Part shown: in pieces, positions 1-7,723 of the stretch | Numbering within the stretch: position 1 is the first letter of the stretch | Layout: each line of letters begins with the position of its first letter | Origin: Desulfosporosinus sp. FKB | GTDB lineage: Bacteria > Bacillota > Desulfitobacteriia > Desulfitobacteriales > Desulfitobacteriaceae | Direction: 5' to 3' | Length of the DNA: 64,000 nucleotides | Assembly: GCF_002196705.1 (NCBI RefSeq) | Contig: NZ_NADJ01000015.1 | Location: 96,647-160,646 of the forward strand | Notes under the pieces: model-generated | Told to the model about the DNA's origin: nothing | The model's database searches: none | What the model saw: the letters and a program-made list of their open reading frames with translations, nothing else | Made by a program: the position numbers and the translations under genes

Positions 1-226
1 GTATGGCGAGCCTCTTGTCACGGGTATCGAGGGAAGGACCCTTGGGCACTGCCCAGCTTAAGAGAGCTCCGTCCCATTCCAGGCGGAAATCATAGTGATC
101 CCTGCGGGCTATATGGTGCTGAACAACAAACCTCAGGCCCTCTTGGGCCAATTCTGTTCTCCCTTCAGGTTCCTGGGTTCTTGTAAAATTCCTTTTTTGG
201 TTATACTTGTAGAGATTTGCGGTCAT
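1..226 (-). CDS. LigD-type 3'-phosphoesterase domain protein (partial)
   Basis: The reverse strand encodes an open frame that runs off the left edge. About 75 residues are visible, including the phosphoesterase signature [18 protein letters not shown] followed by [11 protein letters not shown] and RDKRLA. This is the N-terminal end-processing domain found alone or at the front of LigD, the ATP-dependent ligase that works with Ku in bacterial non-homologous end joining. The conserved His and Asp of the HYDFRL segment are present. The ATG at 226 is chosen because homologues begin about 10 residues before the YxxKRxF segment, but no strong ribosome-binding site precedes it. Whether polymerase or ligase domains follow lies outside the window. 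Confidence 0.8.
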   Translation of the reverse strand, partial: MTANLYKYNQKRNFTRTQEPEGRTELAQEGLRFVVQHHIARRDHYDFRLEWDGALLSWAVPKGPSLDTRDKRLAI

Positions 227-394
227 ATAATTAGCCAATTCTTTCTGCTTTTCGTTATTGTTTCCAATTGAATTATAAGTATCCTGAAACTCATTTTGTT
301 ATTTACCTTGATATGATAATAGTTAATAGTGCTTGTCTAGGGGTAACTGCTGGACTTCCGTCCATTTTGTGACCTTATAACAGCATAAATCCAT

Positions 395-691
395 TTAAAT
401 ACTCTCCGCTGCCGGAATGTAGACAGCTCTGTCTGTTGGTTTAGCTAAATAAGGAGTGACAGTTTCATTCCAGGCTTTGAAATGAGCAGTTTTAAGATGT
501 TCATCCATAGCCTGCTGAGAATTATAAACTTCGTACAGCACAAATTTTGATGAATCATCCCTGCACTGGAAAAAATCAAAACTCTCTATGCCTTCTTCCT
601 GAATGGAATTCCTTCGGTTTATCCTCGTTGCCTCAATAAATGCCTTGACGTCTGACTCTTTTACGTAAAAGGTTACAATTTTAATTAACAT
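395..691 (-). CDS. ABM-family monooxygenase (quinol monooxygenase-like)
   Basis: This 98-residue protein has the size and pattern of the dimeric alpha/beta-barrel ABM family (YgiN/LsrG-like): an N-terminal strand MLIKIVTFYVK, a central FDFFQCRDDSSKFVLYEVY strand pair, and a helix with AMDEHLKTAHFKAW. The HLxTxHFxxW segment is typical of the family. Members oxidise quinols or small phenolics without cofactors, or serve as stress-linked degradation enzymes; the substrate cannot be read here. The ATG at 691 is preceded by GAAGGAGAG at good spacing, so the upstream in-frame codons are excluded. It is apparently monocistronic. Confidence 0.75.
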   Translation of the reverse strand: MLIKIVTFYVKESDVKAFIEATRINRRNSIQEEGIESFDFFQCRDDSSKFVLYEVYNSQQAMDEHLKTAHFKAWNETVTPYLAKPTDRAVYIPAAESI

Positions 692-746
692 ATACCATCT
701 CTCCTTCAAATATTGTTTTCCCTTTTATTGTTAAAGATAATGAAGA

Positions 747-1010
747 TTAATAAGTCTTCTCTGGAGACTCGATAAACCATTGGATTAATCCGCAGCGAGT
801 ACAAATGAGAATAGTCGCTGACTTATTGAGCCAATCAAGATTTAGAAACGTGGCACCAGCAGTATTCAATTGTGCTGAACCTTCTTCGAAAACGTCATTT
901 TTGCAATGAGGACATATCACTTTTATAGTTGCAACTTCATACCGACTTGGTCCGAACGATTCTTTTATGGCTTTAGCACCTCTTTTTAATCCTTCAATGA
1001 AATCCGGCAT
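747..1010 (-). CDS. Small zinc-ribbon protein
   Basis: An 87-residue soluble protein with two CxxC knuckles (CPHC near residue 34 and CTRC near residue 71) separated by about 33 residues, which forms a zinc ribbon. The rest resembles small Firmicute proteins of unknown function that report CPHC..F..G at one knuckle and a hydrophobic strand before the second. No catalytic motif is visible. AAGGATGG lies ten bases before the ATG. It reads toward the ABM monooxygenase, 55 bases away, so cotranscription is possible. Function unknown; structural role of zinc is inferred from the cysteines. Confidence 0.6.
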   Translation of the reverse strand: MPDFIEGLKRGAKAIKESFGPSRYEVATIKVICPHCKNDVFEEGSAQLNTAGATFLNLDWLNKSATILICTRCGLIQWFIESPEKTY

Positions 1011-1321
1011 TATTTCACCATCCTTGTGAATTTAATCTGGTTATGCTTAGAGTTTGTAATCATATAGATTGACGTTTCTTTTATGTTTTTATGGCTGGGA
1101 AATTTCATAGGTATATTCTGCAGCTTACTTATATAACATTAATTCCCATAAAACTATTATACATAGTAACAATTCCATTATTATTGTCTTTTTCCTTCAA
1201 AAAAAATTGCAGCCCTTAAAACATTCCCTATCGCTCTCAGAAGGTAATTGAAATATCTATACAAAAAAATCCCCTCACAATGAGGGGAAGATAGAGGAGG
1301 AAAAGAGTGAATAACTCTATG
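1011..1321. other. AT-rich intergenic stretch
   Basis: No protein frame with a ribosome-binding site is visible. It holds a hairpin terminator at 1270-1288 and, toward 1010, the presumed promoter region of the zinc-ribbon gene. Confidence 0.5.
1265..1288 (-). terminator. Rho-independent terminator
   Basis: Arms TCCCCTCA and TGAGGGGA with a 3-base loop. On the minus strand the stem is followed by a run of seven T residues, so it ends transcription coming from 1564 or from the receptor gene at 4093. Confidence 0.75.
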
Positions 1322-1564
1322 TTAACCGCCAATTGGCAGATAATAAGTTAGCTTCCATTTATAGTTATAATTTGTACTAAACACTAGAACACTGCTTTGT
1401 TTTCTGACCTTTTCTGACTTTAGTATACCCTCTTTGGGTATATCGCTCAACCCATAAATTTGACCATTATTGACCTTTAATTCTGGTTTTAACTGATTTT
1501 GACTTTCTACCTTCTCAAGGATTAAAAATTCGTTAATATTGATACAAAAATAACCGATCACCAA
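1322..1564 (-). CDS. Hypothetical 80-aa protein
   Basis: An 80-codon frame lies between the end of the large GGDEF/HD-GYP gene and a minus-strand terminator, in the same direction. It has no recognisable domain; the C-terminal part alternates polar and aromatic residues (NYNYKWKLTYYL) as in beta strands. The start would be TTG or GTG and lacks a convincing ribosome-binding site, so it could be the remnant of a longer gene. The position directly before a terminator is the main support. Confidence 0.3.
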   Translation of the reverse strand: MVIGYFCININEFLILEKVESQNQLKPELKVNNGQIYGLSDIPKEGILKSEKVRKQSSVLVFSTNYNYKWKLTYYLPIGG

Positions 1565-1633
1565 TCTATGGGAAACGGTTATGACTTAGTAATCAGCATA
1601 GTCCTCTGAGAGGTGGAGGAATGATGTTGGAAT

Positions 1634-4093
1634 TTATGATGATATGATATCGTTTTTTTCTAACTTATTGTCCTTCAATAACTTGAGAAATACTTCAACA
1701 ATAGCTGGATCAAATTGTTTTCCCGCACATGCTTTTAATTCTTCGATTGCCTCTTCTACACTAATGGCAGCTTTGTATGGTCTAGTATTCGTCATAACAT
1801 CAAAAGAATCAACTATGCTTAATATTCTTGCCATCTTCGGTATCCCTTCGCCTTTTAAGCCATTAGGATATCCCTTCCCATCATATCGCTCATGATGCGA
1901 AAGAATATTCTTGGCAATATGCGATAGTTCCGGCGTTGACTCGGCAATACGAAAGCCTATTTCTGAATGTTTTTTCATGATACCCCATTCTTCTTCAGAT
2001 AGTTTGTCCGGTTTCATTAATATATGATCAGGAATCGCAATTTTGCCAATATCATGGAGCATTGCAAACAATGCTAATTCGTCAAGTTCGTACTGCGAAA
2101 ATCTCATTGCCTCACCAATTTTTACGCACATAGTCCTCAGTCTAGCTGCGTGTTCTTCGGTTTCTTGGTCTTTTTCAAAAAGGGTTCTTTCGAGAGACAA
2201 GAGCGTTGAACTTCTAAGGCTTGTACTTTCTAAAAGCTTATTTTGGTACATTCTTTCCTCAGCTATTTTTATAATATCTTTACTTTTGTAATTACCTGTC
2301 TTTTCAGCGCTTCCGATTGCAATGCTTAATTTTATAGGAAGATCCGGCGAAATATTTTTACATTCGCTTTTAATTTTTTTAATAACTTCTTGACAATATA
2401 GTTGATCCTTATCTTTAATGAGAATAATAAATTCATCTCCACCCCAACGAGCGATGATATCGCTCACTGAGCAGCTTTTCTTGAAAATTTCAGAGATTTG
2501 GCATAATAACTTATCACCCTGATTATGCCCATAGGTATCATTGGTATATTTCAATCCATTTAAATCACCCATCAAGATTTGATAGTTTGATTCAGCGGAT
2601 TGATCTAAACTTTCCAGCACTTTTTCCATATACGCTCTATTTTTCAGACCGGTTAACTTATCGGTATAACTCAAACTATATAATTCTTGCTCAATCCGTT
2701 TTTGCGTTGTAATATCTGAAAAAGTCCCCACCACACGTTTGGGTTGTCCTGAAGAATCATAATCAACGACTTTACCACGATTTAAGATCCAAATCTGTTC
2801 CCCAGTTATTTTGCATACACTGTATTCTTCATGTAAATACTCCTTGTCTCCACGAATACACTCGTCCAAGGCATTATTTATAGTTGATCCATCTTCTTGA
2901 GCTGGACAGAAGTATTTTTTGTAAAGGTCTTCCTTATTAAGCGTTTCATCGCCAACTAACCTTAACCACTCAGAGTTAATATATAGATTCATATCTTCAA
3001 TTCTCAGGTCCCAGAACCCATCATTGGTTGCTTCCATTGTTAACCTGAATCGTTCTTCGCCTTCTTGGATATCTTTGTATGCTGTTTTAATTTCTTCAAG
3101 CATCTGATTGATAGCTGTCGCTAACCTCGAAATTTCATCCTTTCCACTAAGCTCAATTCTTGACCAAACGTCTTTTCGTATACTTACCTCATGGACAAAA
3201 CTATAAAGCTTGTGTAAACGTTTCAGTATTGTTCGATCAATTGCGAGGATACAGATTACGATTATCGTAAACAATCCCGCTAAAAACACCCACCTAAATA
3301 GATGCAGAGTTTTGATTCCCTGATCATAAATATTCCTTTGCCTCTTCATAGTTATTGCAATATCGGGATTTCCGTTAAGATCTTTGACAAAAGCTGTAGC
3401 CATTGCCAGGGTTTTGCTTTTTTCAATTACTAAGTCATCATCAAGAGATCTTGCTTGGATTTGATTAACGCTTCCAATTTCTATGGTCTCATGAGTAACT
3501 TCGTCCAGATAATTCAAATAACTTTTATCCAGATATTGCCCAATGACAAGATAACCTTCAGCAGGAGGCTTCTCATCGGATTGAGTAATCGAGGTAATAA
3601 GAATAATCATAGGTCTGTTTGAGACCATAAGCATTCCGGCAAGTATATCATTTCCTCGAATATTCAATAATTGTTGTTGATGTTTATTGATGTAACTAAT
3701 AACACCAGTATCAATTGGAGTTTTAACACCATTCTCCAGATCATAACCTTTAGCGTAAATGATCTTTCCCTTATTATTTAAAAATATCATCATGTTAAGG
3801 GACAAGTCAGTAAATGTTGAATTCTGTAAATTGTCCTTAATATATGCTTGATTACTGTCTTTAATAAAATTAAACGTGTCATCCCATTTTGCCCAATCCA
3901 GGAGAGTGCTTCTTAAAGAATCTTTTCTTGAGTTTAACATAATAGATATACTTTTATAATTTTGTTTTAAGATTTGATCTTCTTGATTTAATAAGTTATC
4001 AATTAAAAATATTCGAATTGCACCTAACATAACTAGAGCAACAGCTAGTGCACCCGCAGAAATTACAATAAAAGTTTTAAGCCTGATCCCCAT
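1634..4093 (-). CDS. CHASE4-HAMP-PAS-GGDEF-HD-GYP membrane receptor
   Basis: An 819-residue membrane receptor that could both make and degrade cyclic di-GMP. In order: TM helix at about 8-30; extracytoplasmic CHASE4-like sensor to about 265 (contains LLDWAKWDDTFNFI); second TM at about 265-287; HAMP linker; PAS domain at about 345-465 ending with the usual VVGTFSDIT; GGDEF domain with intact GGDEF near residue 551; HD-GYP domain with HDIGK and HHERYDGKGYP. Both catalytic motifs are intact, so the direction of net activity cannot be told. GAAGAGG precedes the ATG. Probably transcribed alone or with the 80-aa frame downstream. Confidence 0.92.
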   Translation of the reverse strand: MGIRLKTFIVISAGALAVALVMLGAIRIFLIDNLLNQEDQILKQNYKSISIMLNSRKDSLRSTLLDWAKWDDTFNFIKDSNQAYIKDNLQNSTFTDLSLNMMIFLNNKGKIIYAKGYDLENGVKTPIDTGVISYINKHQQQLLNIRGNDILAGMLMVSNRPMIILITSITQSDEKPPAEGYLVIGQYLDKSYLNYLDEVTHETIEIGSVNQIQARSLDDDLVIEKSKTLAMATAFVKDLNGNPDIAITMKRQRNIYDQGIKTLHLFRWVFLAGLFTIIVICILAIDRTILKRLHKLYSFVHEVSIRKDVWSRIELSGKDEISRLATAINQMLEEIKTAYKDIQEGEERFRLTMEATNDGFWDLRIEDMNLYINSEWLRLVGDETLNKEDLYKKYFCPAQEDGSTINNALDECIRGDKEYLHEEYSVCKITGEQIWILNRGKVVDYDSSGQPKRVVGTFSDITTQKRIEQELYSLSYTDKLTGLKNRAYMEKVLESLDQSAESNYQILMGDLNGLKYTNDTYGHNQGDKLLCQISEIFKKSCSVSDIIARWGGDEFIILIKDKDQLYCQEVIKKIKSECKNISPDLPIKLSIAIGSAEKTGNYKSKDIIKIAEERMYQNKLLESTSLRSSTLLSLERTLFEKDQETEEHAARLRTMCVKIGEAMRFSQYELDELALFAMLHDIGKIAIPDHILMKPDKLSEEEWGIMKKHSEIGFRIAESTPELSHIAKNILSHHERYDGKGYPNGLKGEGIPKMARILSIVDSFDVMTNTRPYKAAISVEEAIEELKACAGKQFDPAIVEVFLKLLKDNKLEKNDIISS

Positions 4094-4301
4094 AACCCTA
4101 ACCTCTTCTCAACAACCTATGAACTAAATTTAGAAATGTCCGTTTTTTCTTGATATACAATATTCGACGTAATTCGATTATTCTCCTTTAATTATTTGCT
4201 AAGAATTTTCCTCCTTTTAAAAACAATATAGTTTCCTAAACTTTTCACTGAAAAATCTTTTTTAAAGTTCATCACATCTACGAAAATATTTCGCATAGCA
4301 A

Positions 4302-4328
4302 ACCGCTGAACCTGTCAGGTTCAGCGGT
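4302..4328. terminator. Hairpin terminator after mscL
   Basis: Near-perfect inverted repeat, arms ACCGCTGAACC and GGTTCAGCGGT, lying 35 bases past the mscL stop. The T-run is weak on both sides, so efficiency is uncertain. Confidence 0.6.
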
Positions 4329-4363
4329 CTTAAGAGATGCTCTATGGATTTTGGATTAACTTT

Positions 4364-4813
4364 TTAGTCATTCAGAATTGCAGTGCAATGTGGACATCTT
4401 GTAGCCTTGAGGTTGATTTCGGTAATACAATAAGGACAAGTTTTAGTTTTCGATGGTTCATCTTCAACCTCTTTCTTCTTAGTAAAGCGATTAACTTGCT
4501 TAATAACTATGAAAATGGAAAAGGCGATAATTAAGAAATTAATAACATTATTAATAAACGTACCGTAATTTATGGTTGCCACTCCAGCATTCTTGGCCTC
4601 AACGAGTGTCTTATAATGTCCGCTTCCGAGTACAATAAACAAATTAGAAAAGTCAACTTTACCCAGAAGAATACCTAGAAGAGGCATGATGATATCACTG
4701 ACCAGAGAAGTAACGATCTTACCGAATGCGCCCCCGATAATCACACCAATAGCCAAATCAATGACATTCCCTTTAAGCGAAAACTCTTTAAATTCCTTCC
4801 ACATTTTCCACAT
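4364..4813 (-). CDS. mscL: Large-conductance mechanosensitive channel with C-terminal zinc ribbon
   Basis: MscL opens under membrane tension and releases solutes during hypo-osmotic shock. The sequence shows the N-terminal amphipathic helix ([11 protein letters not shown]), TM1 with [19 protein letters not shown], the periplasmic loop, and TM2 with [15 protein letters not shown]. After the channel core comes a tail with CPYC and CPHC, a zinc-ribbon pair that replaces or extends the usual C-terminal helical bundle; at 149 residues it is slightly longer than a typical MscL. The ATG at 4813 follows AGGAGGGAGGAT. It lies 35 bases after bcp in the same direction, so a stress-related operon is possible. 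Confidence 0.93.
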   Translation of the reverse strand: MWKMWKEFKEFSLKGNVIDLAIGVIIGGAFGKIVTSLVSDIIMPLLGILLGKVDFSNLFIVLGSGHYKTLVEAKNAGVATINYGTFINNVINFLIIAFSIFIVIKQVNRFTKKKEVEDEPSKTKTCPYCITEINLKATRCPHCTAILND

Positions 4814-4848
4814 ATCCTCCCTCCTGTCCAAACTGACTCAAAGTATAA

Positions 4849-5316
4849 TTAAAGGCTTCTTAAATCCTCTAAAACCTGCTCAACATGACCCTTAACTTTA
4901 ACTTTAGGGTAGATTTTACGAATTACTCCGTCTTGATCAATAAGAAAAGTCGTACGTTCGATTCCCATACTCTTTTTACCATACATAGTCTTTTCTTTCC
5001 AAACATCATAAGCCTGAATGATCTCTAAATTCGGATCACTTATCAAGATAAAAGGAAGCTGATACTTTTCAATAAATTTGTGATGACTTCCCATGGGGTC
5101 TTTACTCACACCAATTACCAAAGTGTCATTACTGCTTAAATCTGTGTAATGGTCACGAAAATCACAGGCCTCCGTAGTACAACCAGAAGTCATATCTTTA
5201 GGATAAAAATAAAGGACTATCTTTTTACCGCGAAGTTCTGATAGTTTTACGGGCTGGCCGTGACTTCCTTCAGCAAGAAAATCAGGCGCAATATCTCCTG
5301 TTTTGAGCATCTTCAT
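4849..5316 (-). CDS. bcp: Thiol peroxidase (Bcp/PrxQ peroxiredoxin)
   Basis: A thioredoxin-dependent peroxiredoxin that reduces hydrogen and organic peroxides. The active site TSGCTTEACDFRD contains the peroxidatic Cys and, five residues later, the resolving Cys typical of the alpha-helical-resolving PrxQ type. The fold markers LYFYPKDM and GIERTTFLID are present. The ATG at 5316 has GAAAGG just upstream; an ATG two codons later is also possible. A thioredoxin and thioredoxin reductase lie 2 kb upstream on the same strand and are plausible electron donors. Confidence 0.92.
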   Translation of the reverse strand: MKMLKTGDIAPDFLAEGSHGQPVKLSELRGKKIVLYFYPKDMTSGCTTEACDFRDHYTDLSSNDTLVIGVSKDPMGSHHKFIEKYQLPFILISDPNLEIIQAYDVWKEKTMYGKKSMGIERTTFLIDQDGVIRKIYPKVKVKGHVEQVLEDLRSL

Positions 5317-5494
5317 CAATCCTTTCTGAATCAAGAAGTAATCCCTTATTATAGAATGTAAAACATTTAATGATAAAACTCAAATCACTAGCCAGTTCCT
5401 GAATATGTGTATACCCAAAAATTCTCCAATAATTATGTAATTCCTGCGAATCTTAGGACTAAAAATCGTAAAAGCCATAAATTATATAAAAAAT

Positions 5495-5518
5495 AAGCCC
5501 TGTCCTCTGACAGAGCTT
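5495..5518 (-). terminator. Hairpin terminator after osmC-like gene
   Basis: Arms AAGCCCTGTC and GACAGAGCTT with one mismatch, lying 13 bases past the stop of the minus-strand OsmC-like gene. A short T-rich stretch follows on the minus strand. Confidence 0.6.
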
Positions 5519-5531
5519 CAAAATCAAATTG

Positions 5532-5945
5532 CTAACATTGGGTATTTCGTAGATTTCCATTCACATAACACTCAACTTCAATATCTGCACTTTTTTGCAA
5601 AATATTAAATACTGTGCAGTAACTCTTCCCAAGTTTTATGGCTTTAATTACCTTATTTTCTTGTTCCTCATCAACTTCTAGCTGGTAAATTATTTTAATT
5701 TTGGTGAAGAGCTTTGGCGGTTCAACGTCTCGCTCTGCCTCTGTAACAACTTTTAACGTCTTGAGTGATACTCTCATTTTAGCTAAAATCTCCAATAAAA
5801 CTCCGATACTGCAGCTTACTAACCCTGCTAAAACAAGATCTGTCGCTTTCGGGCCGTTTTCATTTACTACAAGCTCAATATCCGGATTAAGAGACAGAAC
5901 AACATTCTTACCGTTTTGCCAAGTCCCAGCTACCTGCTGCTTCAT
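5532..5945 (-). CDS. OsmC/Ohr-family protein
   Basis: A 137-residue OsmC-family protein. The two family cysteines are visible, one in LVSCSIGVLLEIL and one in KSYCTVFNIL, about 65 residues apart, as in hydroperoxide-reducing OsmC/Ohr and related YhfA-like proteins. The ATG at 5945 is preceded by AGAGAGGA at proper spacing. It lies between bcp and the thioredoxin reductase on the same strand, so a role in peroxide or thiol stress fits, although some subfamilies have unknown substrates. Confidence 0.85.
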   Translation of the reverse strand: MKQQVAGTWQNGKNVVLSLNPDIELVVNENGPKATDLVLAGLVSCSIGVLLEILAKMRVSLKTLKVVTEAERDVEPPKLFTKIKIIYQLEVDEEQENKVIKAIKLGKSYCTVFNILQKSADIEVECYVNGNLRNTQC

Positions 5946-6039
5946 TATAATTCCTCTCTTATTCACTCTTTTTCATACAATCAAATAACACACAATCCTC
6001 TTGCTTGATATACAACCATCATTAATACCACTTAATCAA

Positions 6040-7254
6040 TTAGCTTAATTGCCTCTTCAAACTTTCTTTATCCATTACACAAACAACTCGTTTGATTTCC
6101 CGTCCTTTATCAAGCACCACAACCGAAGGAACGATTTCAATACTAAATTTATGCGCGAGATTCTTCTTAGTGGCTATATCGATTTTCATGACGTTATAGG
6201 GTTCTGCCAGTTCTTTGTTTACTTCTTCTAATAAAGTACCGTATTCCAAGCTTGTATTGTTTAACGCATTGAAGAAAAGTAAGAGAACTTTTTTATCACT
6301 TTGGAGAACGTTCGACTTAAAGGCATTCAATTCTTCAATATACCGCTCAGCAGCTACAGCCGCCGTGGCCCCATCGCCGGCTGCCGAGACGACTTGCCTT
6401 AAATATTTAACCCTATTATCTCCTACCGCATAAACTCCTTCAAGATTTGTTTCCATCAGGTCGTTGACAGGTATATATCCTCGTTGATCCAACTCTACGC
6501 CACTGTCTTTAAGAATTTGCGTAGAAGGTATCATACCGACGAAGAAAAATACTCCCTGGCAGGTCAATTCTGAAGACTCCCCTGTTTTAAGGTTCTTAAT
6601 TTTTACGCCCTCAACATTTTCTTCTCCCAAAACTTCTTCGACAGTGGCGTTCCAAATGAACTCCATTTTTTTATTTTGGAAGGCGCGCTCTGCACTGAGT
6701 TTATTGCAATCTAAAATACCCTCATCATGAAGCACAATCACTGTAACTTTTTGGGCAAACTTAGTAATATACATACCTTCCTCGATGGCTTGGTCGCCGC
6801 TGCCGATGACAACGACATCCTCACCTTCAAAGAATTCAGCATCACAGGTGGCACAATAAGCTACTCCACTGCCTTGAAGTCGTTTCTCACCCGGAATGTT
6901 CAGGAGTCTTGGCTCACTGCCGCAAGCTAAAATCACAGCCTTAGCTGTAAATTCCTTTCCCTTTTTGGTTTTGATGACTTTATCTTCTTGGGAAAAATCA
7001 GTACTTAAAACCTGATCCCTTAAAAATTCTACGCCAAAGCTTTCTGCATGTTTTTTAAAGTCCAGCATAAGATCAGAGCCGCTGATCAGTCCGTAGCCAG
7101 GATAATTGACAATTTCCCGTGTTGTATTCACTAATCCCCCAACAGTTCCCTTATTAATAATCAGGGTTTTAAGCTTAGCTCTGCCGCCATAGATACCGGC
7201 AGATAATCCGGCAGGTCCACCGCCGATAATTATTAAATCATACGCATTGGTCAT
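6040..7254 (-). CDS. trxB: Thioredoxin reductase fused to a CXXC-less thioredoxin-like domain
   Basis: Residues 1-310 form a complete low-molecular-weight thioredoxin reductase: FAD-binding GGGPAGLSAG, redox-active CATC at about 135-138, NADPH-binding GSGDQA, and the C-terminal FAD motif GVYAVGDNR. Residues 320-404 add a thioredoxin-like domain (VLLLFFNALNNTS, then VMKIDIA and EIVPSVVVLDKG) in which the usual CXXC is replaced by NNTS. The cis-proline segment VPS is kept, so the fold is probably intact but redox-inactive. The gene follows the thioredoxin gene by 14 bases, which points to an operon. Confidence 0.9.
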   Translation of the reverse strand: MTNAYDLIIIGGGPAGLSAGIYGGRAKLKTLIINKGTVGGLVNTTREIVNYPGYGLISGSDLMLDFKKHAESFGVEFLRDQVLSTDFSQEDKVIKTKKGKEFTAKAVILACGSEPRLLNIPGEKRLQGSGVAYCATCDAEFFEGEDVVVIGSGDQAIEEGMYITKFAQKVTVIVLHDEGILDCNKLSAERAFQNKKMEFIWNATVEEVLGEENVEGVKIKNLKTGESSELTCQGVFFFVGMIPSTQILKDSGVELDQRGYIPVNDLMETNLEGVYAVGDNRVKYLRQVVSAAGDGATAAVAAERYIEELNAFKSNVLQSDKKVLLLFFNALNNTSLEYGTLLEEVNKELAEPYNVMKIDIATKKNLAHKFSIEIVPSVVVLDKGREIKRVVCVMDKESLKRQLS

Positions 7255-7268
7255 TTGTTCATTCCACC

Positions 7269-7601
7269 TTATGAATCTGAATTTAACACATCTGTAATTC
7301 TTTCCTCGACGTCCTCTTCCTCAACCTTCCCGGTTAATTTACCTTGATATTCTCCATCTTTAAAGAAAAGGATTTGCGGAACGCCTTTGAGGGAAAATTT
7401 TTGATATAAGCTCTTATCTTCCTCAACATCAACATAATAAAAACCATACTTGCCATCAAATTGCGGCTGCAAATCTTCCAAGACAGGCACGACGCTTTGA
7501 CAGACATGACAGCTTTTTCGGGAGAAAATAACCAAACAAGGTTCTCCGTCATTGTAAATCACTTCTTCGAAACGACTCGAATTTAATTGTACTAATGACA
7601 T
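7269..7601 (-). CDS. Thioredoxin-like protein
   Basis: A 110-residue thioredoxin. The redox motif is CHVC (FSRKSCHVCQSVVPVL) instead of CGPC, which usually changes the redox potential. The cis-proline motif GVPQILFFKDGE is present. AAAGGAG precedes the ATG. It starts the unit trx-trxB and lies 122 bases downstream of the aryl-sulfate sulfotransferase gene on the same strand. In enteric bacteria assT is followed by dsbL-dsbI thiol oxidases; here the thiol enzymes are cytoplasmic, so the parallel is only suggestive. Confidence 0.88.
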   Translation of the reverse strand: MSLVQLNSSRFEEVIYNDGEPCLVIFSRKSCHVCQSVVPVLEDLQPQFDGKYGFYYVDVEEDKSLYQKFSLKGVPQILFFKDGEYQGKLTGKVEEEDVEERITDVLNSDS

Positions 7602-7723
7602 TTTTTGTACACTCCTTTATAGTGAAAAACTACAAGTGAAATGCTCCCTTGCGAGTACAGATCTAGGATTATTAATTATCTGTCGTCTGCTTCGAAGGGA
7701 GCATAGTGCGATGTTGGATTATC

